64,000 bases of DNA from Prolixibacteraceae bacterium (GCA_021740385.1 JAIOZY010000014.1:18007-82006); one strand, 5' to 3'. Positions 42,276 to 52,676 are shown, counted from the first letter of the stretch. The notes: generated from the letters alone by a model not told the origin. Numbers and translations: made by a program.

Positions 42276-44948
42276 ATGAGCAGCGAAGAACAAAATATAA
42301 GCCCGGAAAACAACCCGGAAGAAGAACAATTCACCGACAACCGTTTTGAATTGAAACACCTGCCGGGGATGTTCCAATCGTGGTTTCTCGATTATGCATC
42401 GTATGTTATTCTTGAGCGGGCTGTACCGTATGTTAACGATGGATTGAAACCCGTGCAACGCCGTATCATGCATGCCATGAAAGAAATGGATGACGGGCGT
42501 TTCAACAAAGTGGCCAACATCATCGGGCAAACCATGCAGTACCACCCCCATGGCGATGCTTCAATTGGCGATGCACTGGTACAACTGGGGCAAAAAAACC
42601 TGTTGGTTGAAACCCAGGGAAACTGGGGAAATATACTTACCGGCGATGGCGCAGCAGCACCCCGGTATATTGAAGCAAGACTCTCGAAATTTGGCCTCGA
42701 GGTTGTTTTCAATCCCAAAACAACAAAATGGCAGCTCTCGTACGACGGGCGAAAAAAAGAACCCGTTACGCTACCCGTGAAATTCCCGCTTTTGCTTGCA
42801 CAGGGTGTCGAAGGCATTGCCGTGGGACTCTCATCAAAAATACTTCCACATAACTTTAACGAATTGATTGATGCTTCAATCAACCACCTGAAAGGAAAAC
42901 CGTTCGAACTGTACCCCGATTTTCCAACCGGCGGGTACATCGATGTTTCAAGATATAACGACGGCCAACGTGGCGGAAATGTAAGGGTACGGGCGAAAAT
43001 TGAAAAACTCGACAACAAAACCCTGGTTGTTACAGAAATACCTTTTGGCAAAACAACTTCGGGCGTTATCGAATCGATAATAAAAGCCAACGACAAAGGG
43101 AAAATCAAAGTCAAAAAAATTGACGACAATACAGCCGAAAAAGTTGAAATTTTAATCCACCTCGCCCCGGGGGTTTCGAGCGATAAAACCATCGACGCAC
43201 TGTATGCCTTTACCGAATGCGAAATACCCATATCGCCCAATACCTGCATTATAGAAGACGATAAACCACACTTTATCGGGGTAAGCGACATTCTGAGAAA
43301 AAACACCGATCAAACGGTGCAATTGCTGAAACTCGAGTTGGAAATCCGCAAATCGGAGCTGGAAGAGATGTGGCATTTCGCTTCGCTCGAAAAAATATTT
43401 ATTGAAGAACGGATTTACAAAGATAAAGCGTTCGAAAACAGCAAAAACATGAACGAGGCCGTTGCACATGTCGATAAGCGGCTTACGCCTTTCAAACCAA
43501 ATTTCAAAAGGGACATCACGCGCGACGATATCCTGAAACTGATGGAAATCAAAATGGCGCGTATCCTCAAGTTTAATACCGACAAGGCCAACGAAAACAT
43601 CCTGTCAATAGAAGACGAAATTGCTGAAATTGTAAGTAATATTGAAAACATCATTGCCTACACAATAGCCTGGTTTAAACGCATTAAAAGCAAATACGGA
43701 ACAAACCGCGAACGCAAAACCGAGATACGCAGCTTTGAAAACATTGTTGCTTCAAAAGTAGTCGTAGCTAACGAAAAACTTTATGCCGATTACAACGAAG
43801 GCTTTATGGGCACAAGCCTCAAAAAAGCCGAGTATGTATGCGACTGTTCCGATATCGACGACATCATTGTTTTCAGAAAAGACGGGACATATTTTGTTAC
43901 ACGGGTTCCTGACAAAGCTTTTATTGGAAAAAATATTCAACACATAGCGGTTTTCAAGAAAAACGACAAACGCACCATTTACAATGTAGTATACCGCGAT
44001 GGCAAGGCAGGCGCAACCTACATGAAACGCTTTTTCGTGAACAGTGTTACCCGCGATAAAGAGTATAACCTGACCAAAGGAACCCCGGGCTCGCGTGTGC
44101 TCTATTTCAGCGCAAACCCCAACGGCGAGGCCGAAGTGCTGAAAGTAACCCTTAAACCACGGCCCCGCCTGAAAAAACTTTTCTTCGATATCGATATGGC
44201 CGAACTGGCCATTAAAGGACGCTCGTCGATGGGCAATCTGGTGACCAAAAACGAAGTGCATAAAATTTCATTAAAAGAAAAAGGTGCATCAACCCTAGGT
44301 GGCCGTAAAATATGGTTCGATCCTGATGTGAAAAGACTCAACGCCGACAAACGCGGAAAATTCCTGGGCGAATTCCTGGGCGAAGACAAAATACTGACCG
44401 TTACCAAAAGCGGTGAATTTGAGCTTTACAGTTTCGATTTATCGAACCACTTTCCCGATGACCTGCTGATTATTGAAAAATTCAACCCCGCCAAAACACT
44501 CAGTGTTGTTTATTGGGATAATGAGGTTGAACTATATTACGTAAAACGTTTCGGGATTGACGATGATATTCCCCTTCACAAACCACAGAATTTTATTGGC
44601 GAGAATCCCGATAACAAACTGATCAGCATTACCTGGGTGCATTATCCCCGCTTTGAAATTGAATTTGGCGGAAAAAACAGCGACCGCGACAATGAAATTA
44701 TCGAAGTGGCCGAATTCATCGGGGTAAAATCGTTTAAGGCAAAAGGCAAAAGGCTTACCAATTACCAGGTTGATAACATCAAGGAAATTGAGCCGGTTGT
44801 AAAAGACGAAACCGACCAAAAGCCGCCTCTTGACGACGAGGAAGATACCGATGAAGAACAATCGAAACCCGTTGACGATATACCTTTTGAAATCGACCGG
44901 GGGAAAGACAAAGAGGACGATAACCCTGATCAAATGTTGCTTTTTTAA
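42276..44948 (+). CDS. parC: DNA topoisomerase IV subunit A
   Basis: An 890-residue breakage-reunion subunit. The active-site Tyr lies in GAAAPRYIEARLSKFG; QRRIMHAMKEMDDGR and PHGDASIGDALVQLGQ lie before it. The tower and coiled coil occupy about 350-500. The C-terminal part (about 520-850) is a degenerate beta-pinwheel without a GyrA-box, again pointing to topoisomerase IV. The tail (about 850-890) is strongly acidic (DDEEDTDEEQ, KDKEDDNPDQ). It is 41 bp after parE. The quinolone-determining region lies near residues 75-120. Confidence 0.94.
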   Translation: MSSEEQNISPENNPEEEQFTDNRFELKHLPGMFQSWFLDYASYVILERAVPYVNDGLKPVQRRIMHAMKEMDDGRFNKVANIIGQTMQYHPHGDASIGDALVQLGQKNLLVETQGNWGNILTGDGAAAPRYIEARLSKFGLEVVFNPKTTKWQLSYDGRKKEPVTLPVKFPLLLAQGVEGIAVGLSSKILPHNFNELIDASINHLKGKPFELYPDFPTGGYIDVSRYNDGQRGGNVRVRAKIEKLDNKTLVVTEIPFGKTTSGVIESIIKANDKGKIKVKKIDDNTAEKVEILIHLAPGVSSDKTIDALYAFTECEIPISPNTCIIEDDKPHFIGVSDILRKNTDQTVQLLKLELEIRKSELEEMWHFASLEKIFIEERIYKDKAFENSKNMNEAVAHVDKRLTPFKPNFKRDITRDDILKLMEIKMARILKFNTDKANENILSIEDEIAEIVSNIENIIAYTIAWFKRIKSKYGTNRERKTEIRSFENIVASKVVVANEKLYADYNEGFMGTSLKKAEYVCDCSDIDDIIVFRKDGTYFVTRVPDKAFIGKNIQHIAVFKKNDKRTIYNVVYRDGKAGATYMKRFFVNSVTRDKEYNLTKGTPGSRVLYFSANPNGEAEVLKVTLKPRPRLKKLFFDIDMAELAIKGRSSMGNLVTKNEVHKISLKEKGASTLGGRKIWFDPDVKRLNADKRGKFLGEFLGEDKILTVTKSGEFELYSFDLSNHFPDDLLIIEKFNPAKTLSVVYWDNEVELYYVKRFGIDDDIPLHKPQNFIGENPDNKLISITWVHYPRFEIEFGGKNSDRDNEIIEVAEFIGVKSFKAKGKRLTNYQVDNIKEIEPVVKDETDQKPPLDDEEDTDEEQSKPVDDIPFEIDRGKDKEDDNPDQMLLF

Positions 44949-44960
44949 ACCAAAACCGTT

Positions 44961-45467
44961 ATGCGCATCTATTTAATTGGATACATGGGTAGTGGAAAAT
45001 CAACCGTAGGCAAAAAACTTGCAGCGGCATATAGCCTTCAGTTTCTCGACCTCGATGCTTACATTGAAAAACGCAACTTTAAAACCATACCTGAACTTTT
45101 TGCCAATTTGGGCGAAGAAGGCTTTCGCAAAGCCGAACAAAAAGCCCTGCACGAAGTGTCGGAATATGAAGACATTGTAATTGCCACCGGCGGCGGAGCA
45201 CCCTGCTTTTTCGACAACATGGATTTGATAAAACGTACCGGCAAATCGGTATACCTCAGGGGCACTCCCCGCATACTGGCCGAACGTTTGCTCCAGTCGA
45301 AGACCGAACGACCACTAATTAAAGGCAAATCGGAAGAAGAACTGATAACCTTCATCCATGAAACACTTGCAAAGCGCGAAAAATGGTACATGCAGGCCGA
45401 TGTGATACTGGATTTTGACCGTGACCTGGCGATTGATGAGGTTGTAGATGCGATAGTGATAAATTGA
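44961..45467 (+). CDS. aroK: Shikimate kinase
   Basis: A 168-residue kinase for step five of the shikimate pathway. Walker A GYMGSGKSTVGKKLA, shikimate-binding Asp in FLDLDAYIEKR, Arg in EGFRKAEQKAL, the GGG motif in IATGGGAPC and the lid Arg in KTERPLIKG are all present. It begins 12 bp after the parC stop, in the parE-parC transcript. A distant relative with no GGG motif is at 62479. Confidence 0.95.
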   Translation: MRIYLIGYMGSGKSTVGKKLAAAYSLQFLDLDAYIEKRNFKTIPELFANLGEEGFRKAEQKALHEVSEYEDIVIATGGGAPCFFDNMDLIKRTGKSVYLRGTPRILAERLLQSKTERPLIKGKSEEELITFIHETLAKREKWYMQADVILDFDRDLAIDEVVDAIVIN

Positions 45468-45815
45468 ATCCGCTTCAACCTTCGGGCACTTTCACTCCTC
45501 CTTGGGGGCGAAGACCTAATAACGTTTCAGGAATTATTTCAAGATGGTTGCAAAGTTGTCTAATTATTGTTTTCTCGTAGGCATTTTTAAAAGGAAAACC
45601 CAAAGCTTCCATATAAGTAATAACAGAAATATATAGTTTGCATTTTCTGGAGCTAAATGTTTTAAGTTCCAGTTCCCTTTTTGAAAGATATATTAAGATA
45701 ATTGTAAAAAACACTTGAAATTCAATTTTATTAACAAAAAATGTAATAAATCAATAAAAATTTCGTCTAACTTATTGAAAATTTTTCCGGAAAAATTATT
45801 TAAACTTAATTTATC
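45468..45815. other. Intergenic region with no supported gene
   Basis: 348 bp between aroK and the M16 peptidase. The left third carries a sequence that reads GLRPQGGVKVPEG on the minus strand, which I take as dispersed repeat material. The right part is AT-rich with the palindrome AATTTTTCCGGAAAAATT at about 45779, just before the peptidase start. No promoter with a clear TAnnTTTG was found. Confidence 0.5.
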
Positions 45816-48752
45816 ATGACACGACTTCTCCTTTTGGGCCTGTTTGCGGTTTTCGCATTTGGTGCCTGTATTACTTCCTCTGACAAGTACGAAACCATAA
45901 AAAAAACCGACAGTAACGGATACAACTATACTGAAGTAACCAACGACCCGCTTAAAACACGTATTTATACCCTCGACAACGGGTTGAAAGTGTTTTTATC
46001 GCCCAATGCCGATGAACCCCGGGTAACCTGCCTGGTGGGCGTACGTGCCGGCTCAACCTCGGACCCGGTTGAAACCACCGGACTGGCCCACTACTTTGAA
46101 CACATGATGTTTAAAGGCACGGAAGAGATGGGCACCATCAACTGGGAAGAAGAGAGCAAAATCATAAAACAGATTGAAGAACTGTACGAGAAACACCTGG
46201 CAACCAATGATCCTAAAGGAAAAAAAGCCATATACAAAGAAATTGACCGCTTGTCGCAGGAAGCAGCAAAATACGTTGCCACCAACGAGTACGACAAGCT
46301 GATGTCGTCAATCGGGGCAAAAAACACCAATGCCGGTACTTCATACGAATCAACGGTTTACATAAACGATGTGCCCGTGAACGAACTCGAAAAGTGGGCA
46401 AAAATCGAGAGCGAACGTTTCCACGGCATTGTTCTCAGGTTGTTCCACACCGAACTCGAAACCGTTTACGAAGAGTTCAACATGTATCAGGACCGCGATT
46501 CCGAACGCCAGTTTCAAACCATGATGAACACACTTTTCCCAAACCATCCATACGGAAGATCGATCATCGGGTTTCCCGAAGACATCAAAAACCCTTCGAT
46601 GATCAACATCCAGGAATTTTTTAAAACCTTTTATGTTCCCAACAACATGGCTGTAGCGCTTTCGGGCGACATTAACTATGAAGAAACCATCCAACTGATC
46701 GATGAATATTTTGGCGACCTTGAGTACAAAGAGTTGCCCGAAATAGTGCAACCGGTTGAGGTGCCTATTGCCGAAGTTGTTGAAAAGAAAGTGGTAGGCC
46801 CCGAACCCGAAAATGTGATGGTGGCTTACCGTATGGGCGGAATTGGTTCGTACGACCAGCCTTATTGCGAAATTATCGACATGTTGCTGAATAACAGTCA
46901 GGCAGGACTTATCGACCTGAACCTGGTGCAGAAACAAAAAGTGCTTTATGCCGGTTCGTTTTACTACGCATTAAAAGACTACGGCATCCAGGTTATGCAG
47001 GGCGCCCCGCTTCAGAGCCAGTCGCTCGAAGAAGTGGCTGAACTTTTAACCAGCCAGCTCGACAGCATTAAAGAAGGTAAATTTGACGAATGGCTTATTC
47101 AGGCTGTGATAAACGACATTAAACTTTCAAAAATCAGAAGCCAGGAGCAAAACATGGGCCGGGCATTTGAACTGATCGGCGATTTTATCGACGGCATTTC
47201 ACGCGAACAGGCACTGGCCTATATCGACACACTCGAAACCATTACAAAAGAAGATGTTGTACGTTTTGCCAACCAAATGTATGACAAAAATTACGTGGTT
47301 GTGTACAAGGTAAAGGGCGACAATGCCGAACTGGTGAAAGTTGAAAAGCCAGAAATTACTGCCGTACCGGTAAACCGCGACCTGCAATCCGATTTTGCAA
47401 AAGAAGTGGCACAAATTCCTTCAACCGATATTGAACCGGTTTTTGTCAATTATGAAGAAAAAATCGGGAAAGATGAACTCCAGGACGGATGCAATTTTTA
47501 CACCATTAAAAACGAATCGAACGAACTTTTTTCACTCAGGTATATTGTGGAAATGGGAAGCTGGAACGACCTGATGTTCGAACTGGCCGTGGGATACCTG
47601 AAATTTATTGGTACCGAAAAATACAGCGCTGCCGACCTGCAAAAGGAGCTTTATAAATACGGTCTCGATTTAAATGTTTCAACCGAAGATGAACGGTCAT
47701 ATGTAACAATCAGGGGATTGAATTCTTCGTTTGATAAAGCCGTTGAACTGCTTGAACACGTGCTGGCCGAAGCAAAAGCCGACCCGCAGGCATACAACGA
47801 TTACATAGCGCGCATATTGAAAGACCGCCAGGATCAGAAATCGGAACAACGTACAATCCTGAACGAAGGGATGGTCAATTACGGCATTTGGGGCGCCGAT
47901 AACCCCAAAAAGTACATCCTGAGCAAGGAACAGCTCAGGGCTGTCGATCCCGAAAAGCTTGCTTCGCTGATACGGGAAATCCCCAATTACAAGCACGATG
48001 TATTTTACTACGGCCCATCTGAAGCAGATGATGTTAAAGCTGTTTTAAAAGAAAAACACCTGATGCCCGAAACCCTGGCCGAGGTACCCGAAGCAAAAGC
48101 GTTTAAGCAAATTAAACCCGAAGAAAGTATCGTTTACATCATCGATTTCGACATAAACCAGGCAAATATACTGCTGGTTTCGAACGGCAAAAAATTCGAG
48201 AAAGAATTGATCCCGGCCGGACGTATTTACAACGAATATTACGGCAGCGGCCTTTCTTCGGTTGTTTTCCAGGAAATAAGGGAATCGAAAGCACTCGCCT
48301 ACTCCGCATTCTCATCGTACCGCATTGCCGAAAAGCCCGAACGCTTAAATACCCTGATCGGGTATGTAGGTACACAGGCCGACAAATTACCCATTGCAAC
48401 CGCTACGCTGGTTGATCTGCTCAGCGAAATGCCACGGGCCGAAGATCAGTATAACCTGGCACGTGAATCGATTATGAAAAAGATAAACACCGAACGCATT
48501 ACCAAAGAACAAATATTCTGGACATGGCAAACCAATATGGACCGCGGCATTGATTACGATATCCGCAAAGATGTTTACGAAGCCGCTAAAACCATGACCA
48601 TTGGTGAATTTGAGACATTCTTTGACGAAAATATTAAAGGCCAGGACTTTACCTACATGGTGCTGGGTAAAAAAGACAAGCTTGATAAAAAAGCATTGAA
48701 AAAACTGGGCAACGTTGAAGAGCTAAGCCTTGAGGAATTGTTCGGTTATTAA
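45816..48752 (+). CDS. M16-family metallopeptidase lipoprotein
   Basis: A 978-residue insulinase/pitrilysin-type zinc peptidase. The lipoprotein signal ends LFAVFAFGAC. The inverted zinc motif HxxEH is in GLAHYFEHMMFKGTEEMGT, with the third ligand Glu in LETVYEEFNMYQD about 75-130 residues on. Two M16 repeats follow: an active N-half (about 50-500) and an inactive C-half (about 540-978, with YGSGLSSVVFQEIRESKALAYSA). It would be a periplasm- or surface-anchored oligopeptidase. A long Lys/Glu-rich insert (about 115-160) interrupts the active-site region. It has its own terminator at 48795. Confidence 0.93.
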   Translation: MTRLLLLGLFAVFAFGACITSSDKYETIKKTDSNGYNYTEVTNDPLKTRIYTLDNGLKVFLSPNADEPRVTCLVGVRAGSTSDPVETTGLAHYFEHMMFKGTEEMGTINWEEESKIIKQIEELYEKHLATNDPKGKKAIYKEIDRLSQEAAKYVATNEYDKLMSSIGAKNTNAGTSYESTVYINDVPVNELEKWAKIESERFHGIVLRLFHTELETVYEEFNMYQDRDSERQFQTMMNTLFPNHPYGRSIIGFPEDIKNPSMINIQEFFKTFYVPNNMAVALSGDINYEETIQLIDEYFGDLEYKELPEIVQPVEVPIAEVVEKKVVGPEPENVMVAYRMGGIGSYDQPYCEIIDMLLNNSQAGLIDLNLVQKQKVLYAGSFYYALKDYGIQVMQGAPLQSQSLEEVAELLTSQLDSIKEGKFDEWLIQAVINDIKLSKIRSQEQNMGRAFELIGDFIDGISREQALAYIDTLETITKEDVVRFANQMYDKNYVVVYKVKGDNAELVKVEKPEITAVPVNRDLQSDFAKEVAQIPSTDIEPVFVNYEEKIGKDELQDGCNFYTIKNESNELFSLRYIVEMGSWNDLMFELAVGYLKFIGTEKYSAADLQKELYKYGLDLNVSTEDERSYVTIRGLNSSFDKAVELLEHVLAEAKADPQAYNDYIARILKDRQDQKSEQRTILNEGMVNYGIWGADNPKKYILSKEQLRAVDPEKLASLIREIPNYKHDVFYYGPSEADDVKAVLKEKHLMPETLAEVPEAKAFKQIKPEESIVYIIDFDINQANILLVSNGKKFEKELIPAGRIYNEYYGSGLSSVVFQEIRESKALAYSAFSSYRIAEKPERLNTLIGYVGTQADKLPIATATLVDLLSEMPRAEDQYNLARESIMKKINTERITKEQIFWTWQTNMDRGIDYDIRKDVYEAAKTMTIGEFETFFDENIKGQDFTYMVLGKKDKLDKKALKKLGNVEELSLEELFGY

Positions 48753-48794
48753 AAGAAAATCAATCATTCGGTATTACCGGTGATTATATTAACG

Positions 48795-48824
48795 ACGGGC
48801 TGCCATTAATGACAGCCCGTTTTG
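48795..48824 (+). terminator. Terminator of the M16 peptidase gene
   Basis: ACGGGCTG (48795-48802) pairs with CAGCCCGT (48813-48820), followed by TTTTG... The inner CATTAATG can extend the stem. The convergent hydrolase gene ends at 48825. Confidence 0.75.
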
Positions 48825-50120
48825 TTATTTATCAACAACAGCCATCCGCATGGTTTGTTTTTTCCCTTCAATGTCGATGGTGTATAAATACATTCCGGGT
48901 TTTAGCTGCGAAGCATCAAACATTACGGAGTGCCGGCCAGCTTTTTTCTTCGATTTAACCAGTGTTTTAATACTTTTCCCGTCAACTGTAATCACCGATA
49001 AATTCACATGGCAGGCTGCAGGCAGCTCATAATCAATGGTGGTAAAACCAACAGCCGGGTTGGGGAAATTTTGTTTAAAAAGCAGTTGTTCTTCCTTCAA
49101 AAAAAGTGAAATATTTGAAGTGTTGCACGTGTCGTTGACAATGGAATATGGCCTCACCGATGTGTTTTTAATACTGTTTTCATCGGTAACAGCTACTTCA
49201 AGCCCCCAACTGTAAAGGTTTTCAAAGGTACCATCGGACGACATGTCCCATAACGGGTTGCAATTGCCAAACCACGACCAGGCAATGTAGCCAATTTCAT
49301 TTTCCTGACATTCCCTAAGTATGGTTTTGTACGCGATTGAATTGTTACTTGTTATTTCGCTTTCGTCGCAACTGCCGTGCATTTGCGAAAATTCGCCCAC
49401 AATAAGTGGCAGCTCCATTTCAACCGATTGGGCTATTTCAGTTACTATGTCGTTTTCGGAAAAGCCATACATTTTTGGCCACCACATGTGTACCGAGAAA
49501 ATGATGTTGTGGTCGGGGTCGGCCTCAATAATGGCAGGCCCTTCCGATTGCATGATGTTCACATTCTTTCCCCAATCGCTTCCGTCAATTATCAGTGGAA
49601 CATGAATGCCGGCATCGCGCATCGATTGTACGGCATTGATGTAACCATTACGGAAGGTATTTTTTGTCACATTGTAATCTCCCACTTCGTTTGCAATGTT
49701 AACCAGCAAATACTCCTCGTGTTTCACAATAACATCAACAACATCGGGGCGTATCCAGTAGTCGACACAGTCCTGAAGTTTGTCCCATTCGCCTGTAGCA
49801 TCGTGCAGTTCAATCATTGGTATCATGTGCAGGTTGATGCAATTTTGAATGGCTTCATCCAATGCTGAAGGTGAACCCCATGTTTGCCAAACAATGCGCA
49901 CAACGTTTGCCCCGGTTTTTTCTATCTCCCGATATCGTATTAACCCATCATGCTCGAACCAGATGTTCGGGTTGCTTACCCCGCGAATTATGACTTTTTC
50001 TCCACACTTATCGTACAAATGCCGTCCGATTACCTTCATGCCAGACTGCTCCTGGGAAAAACCCCCTGAACAAAATCCCATAAGAACAGCTAAAACAACA
50101 ATCATTCTCATTCTTTTCAT
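48825..50120 (-). CDS. GH5-like endoglycanase with T9SS sorting domain
   Basis: A 431-residue secreted hydrolase. Signal peptide to about residue 22 (CSGGFSQ). The TIM-barrel matches cellulase family GH5: ANVVRIVWQTWGSP, MIPMIELHDATGEWDKL, acid/base Glu in LLVNIANEVGDYNV, VHMWWPKMYGF, and nucleophile Glu in LPLIVGEFSQMHG, then YIAWSWFGNCNPLWDMS. The C-terminal 85 residues are a type A T9SS sorting domain (FKQNFPNPAVGFTTIDYELP ... GMYLYTIDIEGKKQTMRM). Mannanase or endoglucanase activity is likely; substrate is not settled. There is no linked SusCD pair in the window. Confidence 0.88.
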   Translation of the reverse strand: MKRMRMIVVLAVLMGFCSGGFSQEQSGMKVIGRHLYDKCGEKVIIRGVSNPNIWFEHDGLIRYREIEKTGANVVRIVWQTWGSPSALDEAIQNCINLHMIPMIELHDATGEWDKLQDCVDYWIRPDVVDVIVKHEEYLLVNIANEVGDYNVTKNTFRNGYINAVQSMRDAGIHVPLIIDGSDWGKNVNIMQSEGPAIIEADPDHNIIFSVHMWWPKMYGFSENDIVTEIAQSVEMELPLIVGEFSQMHGSCDESEITSNNSIAYKTILRECQENEIGYIAWSWFGNCNPLWDMSSDGTFENLYSWGLEVAVTDENSIKNTSVRPYSIVNDTCNTSNISLFLKEEQLLFKQNFPNPAVGFTTIDYELPAACHVNLSVITVDGKSIKTLVKSKKKAGRHSVMFDASQLKPGMYLYTIDIEGKKQTMRMAVVDK

Positions 50121-50302
50121 TATTCGTTTAAAAATGTTACTGCGAAATTATTTTGTACAGGTCAAAAGAAAGGGGTGCATATTCATGAAATAATAAGAAA
50201 AAGGGGGGCATTTTGTATTCATTGGCAGGTATGGGTATTAATACCGGCAATTGCATAAAGTGAAAAAATTATTACATTGTGCCCTCATTGCAGGAAAAAC
50301 AC

Positions 50303-51016
50303 ATGAAGGCATTTTTAAACTATTTACTTTCCATCCCCGTTTTTGCTTTGCTCTACCTGTATACCTTTATTATGGTACTTGTTACAATATCCCTGTATTA
50401 TTTGGGAATGAAAAACGTGGGGCCCGTTTTGCGTTTTTGGGCTGTTTCGCTTTTTTTATTAATGGGTAAGCGGGTTAAAGCTTATGGCCAAAATAAAGTT
50501 GATAAAAATGGAGAATACCTGGTTTTAGCCAATCATGCCAGCTTATTCGACATCCCTGCTTTAATGACCCGTTTCCCAAAGGTCACGTGGTTTGGCCATG
50601 TAAGGTTAACGCGGATCCCGTTTTTCAGAAAGCTGCTGAAAATACTAAACTACATACCCCGAACCAGTTCCGGTTACCGAAATACCCGTACCATGCTCGA
50701 GGGAATCATTAGCCAGTCGGGACAATCGACCCTCGTTATGTTTCCCGAGGGAACGCGTACCAAAAACGGGGAACTGAACCATTTCCACCGGGGGTTTGTA
50801 AGCGTGATAAGGGCCACCGGCAAAGATGTTTTGCCCGTAACACTGAATGGTTTTTTCAGCCTCAAACCCAAAACCAGGCTTTCGATTGATTTTTTTGCCA
50901 AACCGAAAATGTTTATTCACGAACCGGTGAAGGCACAAACCTTACTGGAAAAAAACGACAAAGAGATATTGACTGAAATAAAAAACATTATTCAATCGGC
51001 TTACACATTAACTTAA
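50303..51016 (+). CDS. plsC: 1-acyl-glycerol-3-phosphate acyltransferase
   Basis: A 237-residue membrane acyltransferase making phosphatidic acid. The NHxxxxD motif is LANHASLFDIPAL; motif III is VMFPEGTRTKNGEL; FFRKLLKILNYIPRTSSG carries the acceptor-binding Arg. One or two N-terminal membrane segments (about 5-45). The ATG at 50303 (MKAFLNYLL) is preferred to 50279. It is followed after 5 bp by a diacylglycerol-kinase-family gene. Confidence 0.92.
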   Translation: MKAFLNYLLSIPVFALLYLYTFIMVLVTISLYYLGMKNVGPVLRFWAVSLFLLMGKRVKAYGQNKVDKNGEYLVLANHASLFDIPALMTRFPKVTWFGHVRLTRIPFFRKLLKILNYIPRTSSGYRNTRTMLEGIISQSGQSTLVMFPEGTRTKNGELNHFHRGFVSVIRATGKDVLPVTLNGFFSLKPKTRLSIDFFAKPKMFIHEPVKAQTLLEKNDKEILTEIKNIIQSAYTLT

Positions 51017-51021
51017 TCGAT

Positions 51022-51954
51022 ATGGAAAAAGGGAAAAACGAAAAATGGGTATTTATTGTCAATCCAATTGCCGGGAATAATTATGCCGAAAGCATTGTTC
51101 CCAAAATACGACAGGAGATCGAAAAACATAAAATCGACGCGGATATTGTACTCACCGAACGTAAAGGCCATGCCACTGTCCTGGCCGAAGAAGCCGTTAA
51201 AACCGGACACCGTTATGTAGTGGCCGTAGGGGGCGATGGCACCTTTAACGAAGTAGCTAAAGCGCTGGTAGGTAGCAGCAAAGTGACTTTAGGCATTGTT
51301 CCGGCAGGCACCGGAAACGATTTTGTGCAAATACTGGGTTTTCCAAACCGTTTTTCGGAAGAACACTGGGATGTTTTTTTCGAAAAAACGACAACCTGCA
51401 TGGACGTAGGTGTTTGTAACAACAACTATTTTTTTAACGGGATGGGACTTGGCTTCGATGCCGAAGTGGCCTCCCAAAATTACAGGGACGAAGGCCAGGT
51501 GAAAAAGGGCGGAAAAGATAAATACATCTGGCACATTGTTTCAACCCTCTTGTTTTTCAGGGAAAGGAACATGAAGGTTTTGAACAATTCGCACACGCAC
51601 GAAACAAAATGTTTTATCAATACCGTTTCAATAGGGCGAAGGTTTGCCGGTGGTTTTTTTCTTACACCAGAGGCAATAGCAAACGATGGCGAGCTGGATG
51701 TTTGCTCCATTAAAAAACTTTCGTTGCTTCATCGTTTTCGTATATTGCTTAAAGTGCCTAAAGGCAAGCACATACACGACAAACGTGTTAACTATTTCAG
51801 GACAAAAGAAATCGATCTCGAGTTCGATAAACGGGTTCCGTACCACCTTGACGGCGAACTGTTTTTTTCGAACAAGTTTAAGGTTAATATTTTGCCCTCG
51901 GCTGTAAATATTATTTACAATGCAAACGGCACACATTTTTTTACAGAAAATTAA
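51022..51954 (+). CDS. Diacylglycerol kinase-family lipid kinase
   Basis: A 310-residue YegS/DgkB-type kinase. The nucleotide-binding signature is VAVGGDGTFNEVAKAL; GIVPAGTGNDFVQIL is the second glycine-rich loop, and NGMGLGFDAEVA the third conserved block. It phosphorylates diacylglycerol or another lipid alcohol, recycling it to phosphatidic acid. Only 5 bp separate it from plsC, so the two are co-transcribed and probably act in one lipid pathway. Confidence 0.9.
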   Translation: MEKGKNEKWVFIVNPIAGNNYAESIVPKIRQEIEKHKIDADIVLTERKGHATVLAEEAVKTGHRYVVAVGGDGTFNEVAKALVGSSKVTLGIVPAGTGNDFVQILGFPNRFSEEHWDVFFEKTTTCMDVGVCNNNYFFNGMGLGFDAEVASQNYRDEGQVKKGGKDKYIWHIVSTLLFFRERNMKVLNNSHTHETKCFINTVSIGRRFAGGFFLTPEAIANDGELDVCSIKKLSLLHRFRILLKVPKGKHIHDKRVNYFRTKEIDLEFDKRVPYHLDGELFFSNKFKVNILPSAVNIIYNANGTHFFTEN

Positions 51955-52010
51955 TTTCTGAATCATGTAAATAGCAATTTCATTGTTTATATTTCGAAAA
52001 AAACAACGGT

Positions 52011-52670
52011 TTGAATCATTTTAATTACGCTGCTTTTTTCGACCTCGATGATACAATCATCAGCATCAACAGCAGCAAATCGCTGGTAAAGAGGTCACAT
52101 AAAACGGGACTACTGGGTAACCGCGACTTGCTACGGGCTGTTTACCAGGTATTCCTGTATAAATACAACCTGAAAGACACCCTGAAAATCATCCATAAAA
52201 TGGGCGATTGGGCAGCGGGCATTAAGGTTGAACCGTTTAAGAAAATCATTGCCGAAATTATCGAAAGCGACCTTATACCGGCCATCAGGCCCCAAATTGT
52301 TGAGGCCGTGAAGCACCACAAATCAAAAAATGCTGAAATTGTAATGCTTTCATCAGCCGTGTCGTATATATGTAATCCCATTGCCCGGCGCCTGGGTTTC
52401 GATCATGTAATTTGCACGGTGCTTGAAGAAGCAAACGGTGTTTTCACGGGCCGCCCGGTTGGAAAGTTTTGTTTCAGAGAAGAAAAACTGAAAAGGTTAA
52501 AGGCATGGTGCCTTGAAAAGAACTACCCGCTCAAAGATGTTTATTATTATGCCGATTCGATAGACGATTCCCCGGTTTTTTACCAGGTGGGCCATCCGGT
52601 ATGCGTATCGCCCGATAAAAAACTTCAAAAACTGGCTGCCCGTGAAGGCTGGCCGGTAAAATACTGGTGA
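52011..52670 (+). CDS. HAD-IB family phosphatase
   Basis: A 219-residue HAD hydrolase of the SerB-like IB subclass. Motif I is AAFFDLDDTII (nucleophile Asp), motif II the Ser in VMLSSAVSYI, motif III Lys in KFCFREEKLKRL, and motif IV YYYADSIDDSP. The start is TTG at 52011 (MNHFNYAAFFD); no ATG precedes motif I in frame. It is 56 bp past the lipid kinase. HAD-IB domains are fused to PlsC in some bacteria, so a phospholipid or glycerophosphate substrate is plausible here (inference). Confidence 0.87.
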   Translation: MNHFNYAAFFDLDDTIISINSSKSLVKRSHKTGLLGNRDLLRAVYQVFLYKYNLKDTLKIIHKMGDWAAGIKVEPFKKIIAEIIESDLIPAIRPQIVEAVKHHKSKNAEIVMLSSAVSYICNPIARRLGFDHVICTVLEEANGVFTGRPVGKFCFREEKLKRLKAWCLEKNYPLKDVYYYADSIDDSPVFYQVGHPVCVSPDKKLQKLAAREGWPVKYW

Positions 52671-52676
52671 AGGTGA

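Noticed and set aside
45475..45714. 79-codon minus-strand ORF after aroK
   Set aside because: No recognisable domain, no promoter, and its end (GLRPQGGVKVPEG) looks like dispersed repeat sequence.
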